Assembly (NCBI GenBank): GCA_010909165.1
Contig: MU008190.1
Coordinates: forward strand, 531,166 to 595,165
Origin: Anthoceros angustus
Lineage: Eukaryota; Streptophyta; Anthocerotopsida; Anthocerotales; Anthocerotaceae
Length of the DNA: 64,000 bases
Direction: 5' to 3'
A program made the position numbers and the translations under genes. This document shows positions 45,061 to 57,155 of the stretch, piece by piece (position 1 is the first letter of the stretch; each line of letters begins with the position of its first letter). The notes beneath the pieces were generated by a model. It ran no database searches. It was not told where the DNA came from and saw nothing but the letters and a program-made list of their open reading frames with translations.

Positions 45061-46195
45061 GGTGAGGTACGAAATTTTCTAGAGCATGGAATCATGCCTG
45101 ATGGTTTGTCTAGGGAGGGGCGAGCTGTTTTTCTCCACAAGACAGCCCCTTATTGCCTACGGATGGGGTCTTGTACAAGCTTGGTCCAGACGAAGATTCG
45201 GCGATGTCTCCGGAAATTAGAGAAGGCTGGTCATAAGCTTTACATGCGTAAGAGGCTGGTGGTCATTATTCGACGCAAATCACGTGAAGAAGGTCTTGGA
45301 TGCAGGCTCGTGGGCTACAATGCGAGGGATGTGTGGGAATTTATTAGGAGGTGTGATGCGTGTCGAGGGTTGGAAGGCCCACTTTGTCAACACAAGGGCC
45401 TCTCACCTACATACTACCTTTGGCACCATTTGAGAAGTGGGTATAGATTTTGTAGGTCCAATCAAGCCACCCACACAATGGACAAGGAAGCAATATATCT
45501 TGGTGGCTACGGACTATTGTACAAAGATGGTGGAGGCTGAAGCAACAAGAAAGGACGACGACTGCGGTAAGTTTCTCTTTGAGAACATTATAACGAGGTA
45601 TGGATGTCCTTTGGAGTTGGTCAGTGATAGGGGAACTCATTTCCTCAAGCGAATGGTTTTCAGAAACAATCCCAAAGCGAATGTGATCTTGACCAAGGTA
45701 ATGTGACTCACATGTATGATTGGGACACTAAGCTACATTCGGTGCTATGGGCTGAGACAGCGAAGGTGACAACCAAGAAGACCCCTTATTATTTAACATA
45801 TGGCATGTCTCCGTGATGCCGTGAATTTGAAGTACCTACCTATAGAATCATGGAGGATGAGCATGACTAGAAGATAGCCGTAGCTAGACTAGAGTCTTTC
45901 ATAGAGCATGAGGAACGTGGGAAGATGCTTTAGAAGAAACTCAATTCGTGGAGCTTAGAAAGGATAGGCATGATGGGAAGTTGAGGAAGCAAGAAGCTAT
46001 CATGGCCGGGATTTGGTTCTTCTATATGATAGCCGTATATGGACTTCCTGGAAGCTTAGATTGAGATGGATGGGACCTTATGAGGTGGTGGCAGTATGAG
46101 AATGGATCCGCAACCGTGCCGGATGGGGATTTCGCCAACTAGAGTGAATGGGTGGAAGGTTAAGAAGTACCTTCACCCGAGATCTATTTGCGAGG
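45060..46195 (+). pseudogene. pol: integrase of P
   Basis: The N-terminal zinc-binding part is marked by RDVWEFIRRCDACRG (about 45325-45370). The core is open at 45437-45706, with IDFVGPIKPPTQWTRK (first Asp) and ELVSDRGTHFL (second Asp). The third catalytic residue normally lies about 35 residues further, before an NG-A/S-E motif. Here only about six codons separate THF from PQANG (in a shifted frame), so the spacer is deleted. The C-terminal part (KLRLRWMGPYEVVA, about 46050) ends at 46195. Without the D-X35-E spacing the integrase would be inactive. Confidence 0.75.
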
Positions 46196-46204
46196 GCAAA
46201 CAGT

Positions 46205-46217
46205 GAGGAGGGGAGTA
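46205..46217 (+). other. polypurine tract of P
   Basis: GAGGAGGGGAGTA directly precedes the 3' LTR start TGTGGAACG. Confidence 0.8.
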
Positions 46218-49200
46218 TGTGGAACGCAAAAGTTTGGGCAACAAGCTTAAATGAGTTGCTTTGAAACAGCCCACACTCTTTGCTAGAAATGGTTTGGTGA
46301 AGACATGCAAGGAAATTTTTGCTCCTTTTGAGCGGGAGTTGTAGGACCATGTCGGAAGGCAGAGGATATGGGGAAAAGAAACGGGTCAAAACGACCCGGG
46401 TGAGGAGAAAAGGTAACCTACATGAGTGGTAGGAGGTGTCCTACCACCGTAGGAGAAACTCCTACCATGGTGACGGTAGGAGAGATCCTACCACCGTAGG
46501 AGGATGACCACCTAGTGTTTTGATCACCTACCTGTAGGAATAGCTCCTACCATGGTAGGAGAGGGTAGGAAGGTATCCTACCAGAGAAACTCCTACCGTG
46601 GTAGGAGAAAAGGAAACGCCTACCATGGTAGGAGGATGTCCTACCACGGTGGGAGATAGGTTTCTAAGGAAAGTAGCTTATGTTTTAGGCAGGATAGGCT
46701 TGCTATATATAGAGTCTTTTAGTGGACTAGATAAATAGGCCAAAATAGGTAATTAAGAAATTAGAGGCTAATTTTCAGAATTAGAAATTAGAAAAATAGG
46801 GAAATGGTATTTTAGTATAAGGAATTAGGAAACTAACATCAATGGTGAGAAAGGGCCACGTGGCACACATCCAAGGGCAGGATAGAATGGTAGTTACTTT
46901 TCTAACCCTTGGGTGACTTATAAAAGTGGTGCGGTGCAGAGGCCACAACTCGAAACTTGAGGAGGCTCACGCGGCGCCGCCACACCTCAAGCTTCCCAAG
47001 GCCCCCATACAGCAGCACGCCGCCTGCTGAGGAGGAGAAGGAGGGCGCAAGCTCAGCAAGGAGGCGAAATCCGCCAGCGCCCAAGAGAGGAAGAAGGAGG
47101 AAAAGAGGAAGAAGAGAAGGGAGAAGAAGGTTGGGCAACCCAACACTTGCCAAGCTCGTGAGGGTGCCTAGGAGGGTGGAGCGTGGCAAGATTGCTAGGA
47201 AACCGTGAAGGGCTCCTAAATTGCGTGGCGGTGTAAGAGTCCGTGGGGAATTTTGTTGAGCTTTCTGCAGGAGAAATCGGGGTTTGGGGCGCCAAGGTGT
47301 AAGGACTGAGGAGGAGAGCAAGGGCAAGGACCTTTGAGCTGTGAGCAAGAGCAAATCACGAGGAGGAGGAGAAACGTTTGCAAGGATAAGAAGTCGGCGA
47401 GCTGCAGGAATTGCGAGAGGCATCACTTTTCTTCAATTTCGTGCAAGTACTAACCAAGGAGGCCATGACCAAGCCTACCATGACCAAGGGCAAGGAGGTA
47501 TCAGCCAAGGAAGGAGCGTCCACCAAGGGGGGTGGCGTAGGAGCAGGCAAGAAGTCTAAGGCGGGAGGATCAGACCTCGGAGGGTGGAAATTTGACATGC
47601 CATTATTTACGTGCTATGTAGGCCAGCTGTCCTCTAGAGACCTTTCAGACTTTCGACCTTGGGCAGCAGAGGAGAATATTCAGCTAGAGTGGGTGTATGG
47701 GCGACATTGGTCTTACACCAACCTTGAATTGATAGAGAGTGTTTTGCTAATTTGCAGCAGACGGAAGAGGAATTGGCCGCCTTACCGGATAAACGCCGGA
47801 CGGATCCACGGTGTTGGACGTGAGGAGCATACGCCGTATATGGCGGGCGGATAGGATAGCGGAATCACGTTGATGGAAGGAACGAGCGGAGGCAAGCGTG
47901 CATCAACGGCGGATCTTCCCAAGGGAGCCCTTACACTTATGCAAGGGGCATGAAGGCTAAGTCTAAGAACGGTTGGCGACGGACCAAATCTTGGAGCCCA
48001 AGTGGAGATTGTTCACAAGAATTGTTTTGGGCTTGGTGAGCAATCCAAGGGTGTCATATTTCAGCACTACCTTCCTCCATTTTCTATGGAAGATCACTCA
48101 AGGAGCGAAGCCGGATTGGGGCTCATCATGTATGAAGCATACACCTACCACCGGAGAAGTTCAAACCGCGTCGGATGAAGATGTCAGGCCATGCTATCTT
48201 AGCACTTATCTAGTGCATTTGTGGGAAGTAGAGGGCTACTCACAAGTAAGGAGTTGGATGATTCCAAGCATCCCTTTAACATTGTGTACTTACGCCGTGA
48301 GAGAGACAGGAGTGCTTGGTGCTTTGCTAAAGGAGGTGCAGCCACCGACATTATTCGGAAGGAATCCCTTCGAAAGATAGGCCAGAGGATGTGCAGGAGG
48401 ACTTGCAAGGAGAAGTTGTAGGGGATTTGAAGTTTGGACCGCGGAGGATGCGGAGATGGAAGGTAGGATAGATCCTACCATGGCAGGAATCCCGCCTACA
48501 AGGGTGGGAGGTGTTCCCACAGTGGTTTGGGACCCCTCTCGCCCTCTCATGACAAGGCCTACAGTGGCAGGAATTAGTCCTACCACGGTAGGAAGTAGTC
48601 CTACGGTGGTAGGAGCACCTCCTACCACGGTAGGAGGGAAAGGAAGTCACGGTTTGGAAGCTCCCAAGAGGGAGATAAGAAGGCAACCGGCCCGTTAGGT
48701 GGGCGAGCGGATGGAGTCACGGTGGGAGGAGTTGCCCCAAGTGATGAGCGGGAGCTCATCATAGGGAAGCAAGGGATGTAAGATCCCATGAGCAAGGCAA
48801 AGGCCTTGAGTCTCCCGGAGGTAAGAAAGGAGACTTAGACATGTTGGAGGAGATGCTGCGCATAGGGAGATGTTCAAGGTAGACGTAGGAGCCGCCAAGA
48901 GGAGAGTTGAATTCTTGAAGACGGAGGCGAGAAGACAAGGACCTACCAAGCAAGGGAAATTGCGGGTAGGCGGAAACCCAGTGGCAGGAGGATGTTATGA
49001 GGATGGAGCACTTGGAAAAGAGTCTTGAAACAAGGCTACAGGAGGCAAACAATCATATTCGGAGAACAAGGCTCTTACCAAGCAATTGGCAGCTCGAGAG
49101 GAGAAGGTGGAGCAACTTGCTCACATGGTGCGCACATGGGAAAAGAAGGCGAAGACAAGCAAGTGCTAATGGAGGAAAGGTCAAGACGAGCAATCTCTGC

Positions 49201-49755
49201 AGCAATGAGGACAGACAAAGGCAAGTAGGCGCACATGAGCGGGTCATAGCCACAGTGTGAAGATTAGTGACATGGAAAAGGAGCTGGGAGAAATCCGAGG
49301 CTGGAATTGAAGGAAGAAGAGCTGGAAGAACGGACACATTTTGTCCAAAGATTGGAAATGGAGCGAGAAGTCCAAAGAACGGAGAATGCACAACTCCCTA
49401 GGAGGATAGGGAGTTGGAGGAAGAAATGGCAAAGGAGAAAGGCCGTCATGAGGCGGTGGTGCAGCATATGTTGGCGGTGAGGAGGCGAGATTTGGCTGAT
49501 TATGCCCTACAAGAGAGATTGATCCGCCAACCGTAATGAGAGGACGGAGAATGTGGCTCTCCATGTCAAGGCGGTGAGCTGGCCTTGGAGCGAGATGCTT
49601 ACAAAAGCAAGTGTGAGCATGGAGTATGGCTTGAGGATTACGAAGAATTGGAGATGGCACAACAACGATTTGCAGCCCATCTTCACAACAAGGTACTCAA
49701 GGCCACTAACGAGTTGTTACGACTTGCTGAAAGGAGAATGCTGGGACCTCATGAC

Positions 49756-49760
49756 GATGA
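49756..49760 (+). other. target site duplication GATGA (left of copia B)
   Basis: GATGA here is repeated at 56871-56875. Removing the element and one copy restores CATGACGATGATAGG, which matches the uninterrupted 5' LTR at 36937. Confidence 0.92.
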
Positions 49761-49984
49761 TGATGAGAATCATACACAAGCTCTAGCAATATGTGTTGCA
49801 TTACATTCATAATAGAAAGTACATGCCTTTATGTAGGCAAGGTAGTTGTAACCAATAAGTGGTTGTAACAACTAACCAATTAAATAACTACTAAAAGAAA
49901 CTACCTAGAGCCCTAAGGACTAAATTAATTATTAAGTCCTAGGTGCCCTAGTGAAGAGTGCCCTAATAGTAAGCTATTTTATCA
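49761..49984 (-). repeat. 3' LTR of copia B
   Basis: The plus strand starts TGATGAGAATCATAC and ends GCTATTTTATCA. It shares blocks (TGGTTGTAACAACTAAC, GCCCTAGTGAAGAGTGCCCT) with the LTRs of A1 and A2, so the families are related. Confidence 0.92.
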
Positions 49985-49995
49985 CTCCCACTCAC
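49985..49995 (-). other. polypurine tract of copia B
   Basis: The minus strand reads GTGAGTGGGAG immediately before the LTR start TGATAAAATAG. Confidence 0.75.
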
Positions 49996-50342
49996 TATGA
50001 ACTAGGGGTGATTTTCGACCAAAAGAGGTCTAGGAAAAACTAGTCTAGTAAAACTAGTCCCTAACTAAACTTTACTTAAAGGCATAAAGTAAAACTTAAG
50101 GTAAAACTGAAAGTAATAATCACTATTAAAATAACTCCCACTTAAGGAGAACGAGATGAGAAACTAATAACCCAACTTAAATAGGTGGAATTAAAACTAA
50201 TTAAAAGTATTTAAGCGGATTTATATATAGAGGAAAATCCAGAAAATACCTAATTTCCGAAAAGGAAAATCAAAAGGATAATGGATAATACCCTTCTTCC
50301 TCAAACTTCACGAAACGATCCCGACAACTTGGTGGTTGGTAC

Positions 50343-50740
50343 ATGTGCGGTGATGGCGATGGCGGGAGGGTGGCCGACAAGGCGCTAATCCACCGCGGAG
50401 GAGGCGCCCGTGGCGCCATCGCGCCTGTCCGAGCCCCTCTCGCCCGCGCGGGCGCCGCCGTAGGCGGGCGCGCCTTCCAGCCATGGGCGTCCTTGCGAGC
50501 AAGGGCGCTCACGGGCGCGCTGGCGCCCAAACAAAAGGACGAGGCGCCCCTACACCGATGCATCGATCGTGTCCCTGCGGTGATGAAGAGTCTGCCTCCC
50601 CAGACCTCGTCCTTCCTGCGCCTTTCGTAAAGAAATCTCCGCATTTGTCATTGATCGACCTCATCCTCGGAGGATGAAGCCCGGGATGCCTAAGGATCCT
50701 CGGGGCGCTCCAGCAAGAGGAAAGCGAAGTCCAGTGTAAG
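50343..50740 (+). other. GC-rich segment antisense to copia B
   Basis: The base composition jumps to strongly GC-rich (GCGCCGCCGTAGGCGGGCGC) between AT-rich flanks. Both strands are open here: 95 codons on plus (50343-50630) and 124 on minus (50644-50270). On the plus strand a Ser/Glu/Lys-rich run (SSSEDEARDA, then RSSKRKAKSS) leads to AGTGTAAG at 50734-50740, a possible 5' splice site. This fits a first exon of a captured gene opposite to pol. An extra minus-strand reading frame is the alternative. Confidence 0.35.
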
Positions 50741-51170
50741 ATTGCGTCTTCATTTTCGCCATGTCTTCATTTCCGCCATGTCTTCATTTGTGAAGCAATT
50801 TGGATGTGCTCACCAAAAGGGGAGCGCAGCCTAGGTGAGGACGTGCCCTCCCCTCTCAATGAATGATGCTCCGCAAAAAGCCCACCACCTCCAAAAGTGT
50901 TTGTAGGAAAGATTGCTGCCCATCTTATGCTTCTAAGAAGAAGCTATGACACAAGTGGATTACAAGGATGCTAACTTGATGGATAAGAGGTCGACACTTG
51001 TGTGGCGTTTGCGAGATGGGTGGAGACGGCATGGGGAGGATATGACAAGGAAGGGCTGGAAAAGAAAGGTGCAATATATTAAATAAGGGTTATCCGATTT
51101 AAGCATCCTAATTTCTATATGAGTTTTAGGATCGAATAACCTAGCATAAATTTTCTGCAGTTGATGCGTG

Positions 51171-51599
51171 TAAACACATTTTGTTTCCCTAAGTGTATTA
51201 AAGACAAAAACATGGGCTATTATAAGCGAATTCTACCAAAAGGTGACCAGAAAAATAAAGTATACATACTCACCTTAGGTTTAAGTGAAAAGGAGATGTC
51301 CGGACTCCTATATATGTGAGGAAACTACCATCCACATGATAAAAATAGCAAGTCTCCCATGTGAGGAATTTCCAGGACATATCAAACATATTTTCCGTAG
51401 GTGCCTTTGGTGCTAAGGGAATTTATTGTTTTAATCACATAAATACTGCTTAAATATTATTTTTATTTTTAATATAAATATTCCAGGTTCTATGTTGGCC
51501 GTCTATGAGGAAGGCGGGGATGACCTAAGCTATTTTGAGATAGAAGAAGAAAATGTTCAGAAAAATAGTAAGACAATAATTTTTGGGCTAAGATTTTAA
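51171..51599 (+). pseudogene. antisense exon pair in copia B
   Basis: After TTTTCTGCAG (ending 51170) the plus strand is open for about 50 codons, including NMGYYKRILPKGDQKNKVYI. After an AT-rich gap ending TATTCCAG (about 51486) a second piece reads EEGGDDLSYFEIEEENVQKN, then IIFGLRF and a stop at 51597-51599. A1 and A2 have the corresponding RIYPKGDD motif, an AT-rich gap, YVKIEDD, and in A2 WTSF with a stop at the aligned position (TTTTAAGGTTATCT in both). The reading is on the strand opposite to pol. The family is not recognised. Confidence 0.45.
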
Positions 51600-51639
51600 G
51601 GTTATCTTAAATCGGCCCTAAGGCGCTAGGGTGAGTATT

Positions 51640-53090
51640 AGGTTAAAGGTTTGGACAGTGTGTCCATTATACCCAAACATTTCATGTGTTTCCTATGTAA
51701 CTCAATTCCCAATGACTTTGTTAATAAATCGTGACATTGTCTAAAGTTTGAACATAACTAATATTTATGGTTTGATCTTCTAACTTTTCCCTTATGTAGT
51801 GATACTCAACAGCTATATGTTTAGTTCTAGAATGAAAAACAGATTTCGTGCAAGTGCAATGGCACCACGGCTATCACTAAACAAAGATGTAGGCTTAAGT
51901 TGAGGATGGTGAAGTTCACTCAAAACTAACTGGACCACACTATGTCTTTAGAACCGAGGTTAGTACCACTGCTCGATTTGACAAAGCTATAGTAGGTTGT
52001 TTCTTACTTGACCAGATATTGGTGCTCCTCCTAAGAGTAATACATACACGATCTGATTTTTGGTGTATAGTGCATAGCATCGGATATGCCGTTAGAGTTA
52101 ATGTGTTGATAGCTGGTGTATGCTTGAACATCGATCCTGTACATAGTGCCTTTAAGGTATCGAATATACGCTTAACATCCAAAGGCTCACGTCGGGGTTC
52201 TCCAAGAATTGTGAGCGAGGCGACTTCAAAAGATATATCCGGTCTCGTAAAATTGCATAAATATATTAGAGTGCCAACATGGTATGGAACTGACATTTCT
52301 AGCTTTTCTTCATTGTTTTGGGACTCATATCGAGGTAAGCCTAACACCACTTGCAAAAGGTGTGGGTGCGCTTTGCATCCTCAAGTCCAAATTTAGCTAA
52401 ACTCTCCTTAATATACTTGGTTTGAACTATACTTAGAGTCTTATTACCTCTATTTAGTATAATATTAACACCAAGTGCATATGTCATTTCTCCTAGATCG
52501 GACATCTCAAATAGAGTCCTAAGCCATGCTTTAGTTTCGGCTAGGAGAGTGAGGGAGTTTGTTGCCATAAAAACATCATCAACATAAAGTAGAAGATAAA
52601 ATATATCATTGCGGATATTAGGATGTACATACAAGCATCACCGGCTTTGCTTAAATCCTCTCCCAATAAGTTGTACATGTATGGTTAAGTTCCAATTCTT
52701 GCTGCTTAAGGCCATACAAACCTTTGATGAGTCGGCATACCCAATCTTCTTTGCCTTTGACTTGAAACCCTCGGGTTGTCTCATGTATATTTCCTCTTGC
52801 GGCGCCCATATGTCTTGTCTTAACATCCATCATGTGGAGTTCAAGATCATGTTGGGCACATAAGGCAAATATCATTCAAGTGTGGCAAATTTGGCTAAGG
52901 GCATAAGTGGCCCAAGGTATGTAATCTAGACCAGAATTTGTGTAAACCTCGCTACTAGGCGTGCCTTATACCTTTCTATAGAACCATCTCCTTTTCTTTT
53001 AATTTTGAATACCCATTTGCTGGTTACTATCTTCCTACCCCTAGGTGGTTTGACCAATTCCATGTAGAGTTATTAACTAGGGAATTATAT
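51640..53090 (-). pseudogene. pol: reverse transcriptase and RNase H of copia B
   Basis: In minus-strand order the sequence reads GRKIVTSKWVFKIKRKGDGS (about 53030), KLVVK-like linker codons, MRQPEGFKSKAKK (about 52770), and the catalytic motif LLLYVDDVF with YVDD at 52586-52575 in an open block of 97 codons (52634-52341). LGEMTYALGVNII follows. RNase H is marked by YLCNFTRPDISFEVA (about 52260) and WSSKKQPTIALSN (about 52010), and ends near 51640 with LGIELHRKHMKCLGIMDTL. Frameshifts separate the blocks. These enzymes copy the RNA and remove it. Confidence 0.82.
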
Positions 53091-53559
53091 TCGAATCTCT
53101 ACCTTCCATAAGTCTTTTCGAGAAGAGAAAGCTTGTTTTAAGGTAAGAGGTTCTTCCGGGTCTATAGTTGCCTTGTAGACGCTTGAGAATAAAGTGATAT
53201 AGGGGTATAGGATCATCAAAAAGCTAGGTATCCTAAAGGAGGTTCCTTCCAACAACTGGGACTGAGATAGTAGGTCGGGATCTAAGGTTGTACCTTTGTG
53301 CAGTGCATCATCCACAGGCGGGATCGCGGATCTGGCTCCACAATGTCATCCTCCGAGGGTCATCAAACTCATCATCATGAGTGTCAATGGCGCCTCTGCT
53401 GGGATGTCAACATCATCGTTGAGTTGTACCAGTTGTGGAATAGATGCTAACTCCTCCTCCTCATAATAGGTTCAACTAAAGGAACACGAGAAGCGAGGAA
53501 TGGGAAATGGAGTGAAATAATCAAAATATCATCAAAATAAGAAGGGTCAATGGTCTCAT

Positions 53560-54530
53560 CAAGAGGAGGACCAAGCCTATCGCTCCCACTGGGGAAAAGA
53601 GGTAAGACTCATGAAAAGTAACACTCGTATAAAAGTTGCCTTGTAGAAGGGTTGAACAATTTGTACCTTTGATACCTTGGTGTAGCCAATGAAAGTGTAC
53701 TTAGCTTTGGGATCCAACTTCTTACGCAATGCTTTGGGAATAAAAACATATGCGGGATCCAAAAATTGAAGGTGGTCAATAGAAGGCTTCTTGCCAATGA
53801 ATGCTTCATATGGAGTCATACCTTGAACGCGATGTAGGCAATCGATTCATGAGATAGGTTCGTTAGGAGGGCCTCGCCCAATAAGCCTTAGATAACTTAG
53901 CTTGTACCAATAAGCAACCTGTGATCTCTTGGGCGTAGATTCTTGTTCTCGGCTCGCCATTTTGTTGAGGAGTGTAGACAAGCGTAAGTTGTTGAGCTAT
54001 ACCTTCATCGACAAAATCCTCAAATTCGATGATGTAAACTCTCCACCATTGTCGGACGTAAGGTCTTGAGTTTGTGATCGTAAGTCTCTCACCCATTTCA
54101 TGTAGTCCTTGAAGAAGTGAAAGGCATCACTCTTGTTTTCGGGATGTAGGAAAAGACAAAGCAGAAATCATCGTGAAGGTCAAAAATATCTACTACCACT
54201 AAAGGAGGGTGTAGACAAGGGTCCACAAATGTCTGTGCACTATCTCTAAAGGTGACTTGGCCCTTTGTGGAGATTTATTTTTGAAAGGCTCTTGATGTCG
54301 TTTAGTGAGGACACAAGATTCGCACCAAGGTAGGTGTTCAACCTTTGCAAGGCAAGGGTTCTATATAAAGCTCCCTTAGACATTTGGATTAATTTTTGAC
54401 TATTAGGATGACCAAGGCGACAATGCCAAAGCATGGTTTGGGTAGGTGTCGCTGGGTTTGGAATGGCAACATTAGCAGAATGGGTGGCTCCCACTTGTCT
54501 TCGACAATCTATAGAGACCATCATCTAAAG
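53560..54530 (-). pseudogene. pol: integrase of copia B
   Basis: The pre-integrase motif MLWHCRLGHPNSQKLIQMSK lies near 54440, in an open block of 92 codons (54524-54246). The core follows in broken frames, with DLRSQTQDL-like codons, DNGGEF in a shifted frame near 54045, and YTPQQNGEPRTRI (about 53975) holding the catalytic Glu. The end of the domain and the linker read MTPYEAFIGKKPSIDHLQ (53819 downward) and YTFIGYTKV. This order, with integrase before reverse transcriptase, is diagnostic for Ty1/copia. Confidence 0.8.
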
Positions 54531-54559
54531 TGCACATGCGATTGTATAGTTTCTATCAC

Positions 54560-55740
54560 TTATGAAGAGAGAAGACAACTATCGCATAAAGGATCACTGC
54601 AGAGTGTGTTCTTGACAAAGACTTGCGGTGATACTAGATTCTTGCACATTGAAGGAACATGGAGGACGTGATGAAGATGAAGAACGACTGAATCACACTT
54701 GAATACAATCAACCGACACCCAATGGGTAGGTTGTGATCATCTCGGAGGACGGGCGTCCTGTGGTGGTGAGTAAGACTCAAAAGAGTTTCATTGTAACAA
54801 ATATGTGAAGTAGCTCCACTGTCTAAGTACCATGAGGTATTGGAGGGCTTGGAAGAAGCCAAGCACACAGTGAGCACTGCTGGAGTTGAGGAAGATTGTT
54901 TCTTCGCTGCAACGTTAGCTCCAGGTGGGGCCTCCTTCCGAGGTTCCCCATTCTTCTTCTTACGACAATCCTTTTCCATGTGATTTGGGATTCTGCACCA
55001 ATTACATATAATCCCAGTCTTCTTGTTACCTCTTGCAGGTGTTGAAGAAGATGCCTCTCCATCTTGGAAAGTATGTGCAGGATATGGGGGTCGTTGGAAA
55101 GTAGAACCTCGGCCTCTGCCTCGTCCTCTTCCTCTACCCCTTTGTGAATACATCACCTGCTGCTTGTTGGCTCTGGAGTGATGATGACGTCTGCCTCCTC
55201 CCTAGCAATGCTCCAATAAGTTCGGAAACACGATGTCCGGCTCTTCATTTGGATCTTCATCTGCGCTTTTCGACATTGCGAATCGCATTTTGAGTTGTAA
55301 TGAAAGCCCTATAAGAAGGTGGCAATGAAGATAAGAGAATGACGTAAGCCTCCATCTACGAGATAGGTACGCCATTGAAGATTCCAAATGGGATCGTGCC
55401 AATCGAAATGCATTAACATGATGTTCGATGGTGTCGGACTCCTTCATTGAGAGGTTGCGGAAGTTACGTGAAGAACAATACTCATTACATCTCGAGATGA
55501 ATATAATTGAGCAAGGTGAGTCCACATATCCTTGGAGGTCTTTGCGTGTGCGACATGTCTCACCATATGTTGAGAAAGTCCACTGACCAATAAATCTTGT
55601 GCCTTCTCGTCCTGGCGTCCGGAAGGTTGAAGTTCACGTTCAAATCGGGCGTGTGGCCTTGGAATTGATCCATCGACGATGCCCCAAAGGTCTCTTTGCC
55701 GCAAAGCTCCTCGCATTCTCAATGACCGGATGTCATAATC
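54560..55740 (-). pseudogene. gag: gag and protease of copia B
   Basis: Gag begins near 55740 (ALRQRDLWGIVDGSIPRPH) and contains the usual copia Gag pattern (KAQDLLVSGLSQHMVRHV, then TSKDMWTHLAQLYSS). The open block 55156-54560 (198 codons) starts with RG repeats, has the zinc knuckle CNWCRIPNHMEKDC at residues 51-64, and the protease motif WYLDSGATSHI with Asp at residue 112, then HHVLHVPSMCKNLVS. Two frame changes lie between the gag blocks. Gag forms the particle and the protease matures it. Confidence 0.82.
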
Positions 55741-55744
55741 CCTT

Positions 55745-56630
55745 CCATTGAATCTATCTTTCTCTTTGAAAGCTCACCATAATGATAATGCAATGAAGTG
55801 TTAGCATTATCATTACCCAATGGGAATTAGGAGCAGTTTGTTCTTCATTATTGATCACTCCAGCCATTGTAGGTGATTTAGAGGACTAGGCCTCGCGGTA
55901 CACCTCTCATCTTCTTTATTGCACGAAACTCTTCTCTTGCATCATAGTCGATTCGGATGATGATAGCATGCTCTCAAATCTCGCATTATCAACCTTAGAG
56001 AGAATAGACAATTTTGTCCTTAATTCAGATAATTCTCCCTTAAGATCAAAGGATTGGATTCTAAGAGTTGCTAATTGACTATCAATTTCTTGAATCTAAG
56101 AGTTTCTATGCTATTTTGTCTTGCAGACTAGAAGATAAAGGAGTACTAATACCGATTCAAATTTGGGATATGTTGGAGCTAATTCTAATGCCTTGACGTG
56201 AATTGGACTAAAACTTCTAGCAAATCACGCCTAGCTAGCTTGATAAACTTCCCTTGATCCGGTTTAGAAATTAAAATAGATGCAATGAAGTTTGCTATAC
56301 AAGAGGAGGTTTCTACTATCTCTCCCTCTATAGCTTGTTGTCTTCTATTGCTTCTATGTGTTGGGCTCCTAATTTGTTCTTGTTGTCTTGCAGACTACTT
56401 CTCTTCTTAACTCTATGCCTTCTCCTTCTAAGGGAACACAAATCCATGGAGGAAGAACAAAGAATTAGTGCATAAAAGCATTGTTAGAAGAGAAATGTTA
56501 GCATAAAGAATGCATGCAAAGATAGCAATTCTAGGATAAACACAATCCATCTAGGCAAATGCTAGATTAGAAAGTGTCTCCTAGATAAGCTACTTAGATG
56601 CATGAGGATGCAAGCAAACAAAGAGCAAGT
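55745..56630. other. copia B leader, non-coding
   Basis: This 890-base stretch lies between the gag start and the primer site. It has no sustained open frame on the minus strand. Copia A2 has a related leader at about 60700-61420, including the word TTGTCTTGCAG. Confidence 0.5.
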
Positions 56631-56643
56631 GTGCTCGATACCA
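56631..56643 (-). other. primer binding site of copia B
   Basis: The minus strand reads TGGTATCGAGCAC directly after the LTR end. It matches the initiator tRNA-Met site TGGTATCAGAGC except for one missing base at a CAG/CTG position. Confidence 0.8.
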
Positions 56644-56870
56644 TGATGAGAATCATACACAAGCTCTAGCAATATGTGTTGCATTACATTCATAATAGAA
56701 AGTACATGTGTGTGTGCTATGTGAGGAGTGGTTGTAACCAATAAGTGGTTGTAACAACTAACCAATTAAATAACTACTAAAAGAAACTACCTAGAGCCCT
56801 AAGGACTAAATTAATTATTAAGTCCTAGGTGCCCTAGTGAAGAGTGCCCTAATAGTAAGCTATTTTATCA
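56644..56870 (-). repeat. 5' LTR of copia B
   Basis: The plus strand runs from TGATGAGAATCATAC to GCTATTTTATCA (227 bp), followed by the target copy GATGA at 56871-56875. Confidence 0.92.
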
Positions 56871-57155
56871 GATGATAGGCAGGCCCTCATGCAAGTCCAA
56901 CCGGAAGCCTTAGACTTGGAGAGTGTCCCAAGCAACATGGGTGAAGAAACTTCAGAGGCAGTGAGCGGGGAAGCTGCAGGTGGAGAATCACCCCGGAAGG
57001 GGTAAGGAAGAAGAAACGACCCGGTAGGAACTCCTACCGTGGTAGGAGGAGTTCCTACCGTGGTAGGGAGGTCCTACCATGGTAGGAGAAGGTCCTACCA
57101 TGGTAGGAGGCGGAAGAAGCGGATTCAAGCTCGCTAGCATGGATTTGACGCAAGG

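Larger units (their letters stand above)
49761..56870 (-). mobile_element. Ty1/copia element B, 7110 bp, complete ends
   Basis: B has LTRs at both ends (49761-49984 and 56644-56870), a primer site, a purine tract and a target site duplication. Internal order on the minus strand is gag, zinc knuckle, protease, integrase, reverse transcriptase and RNase H, as expected for Ty1/copia. A post-pol region of about 1.65 kb then follows, with a GC-rich segment and exon-like sequence on the opposite strand. The two LTRs are almost identical, differing mainly in one short stretch (TGCCTTTATGTAGGCAAGGTA versus TGTGTGTGCTATGTGAGGAG), so this is the youngest insertion in the window. Confidence 0.92.
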
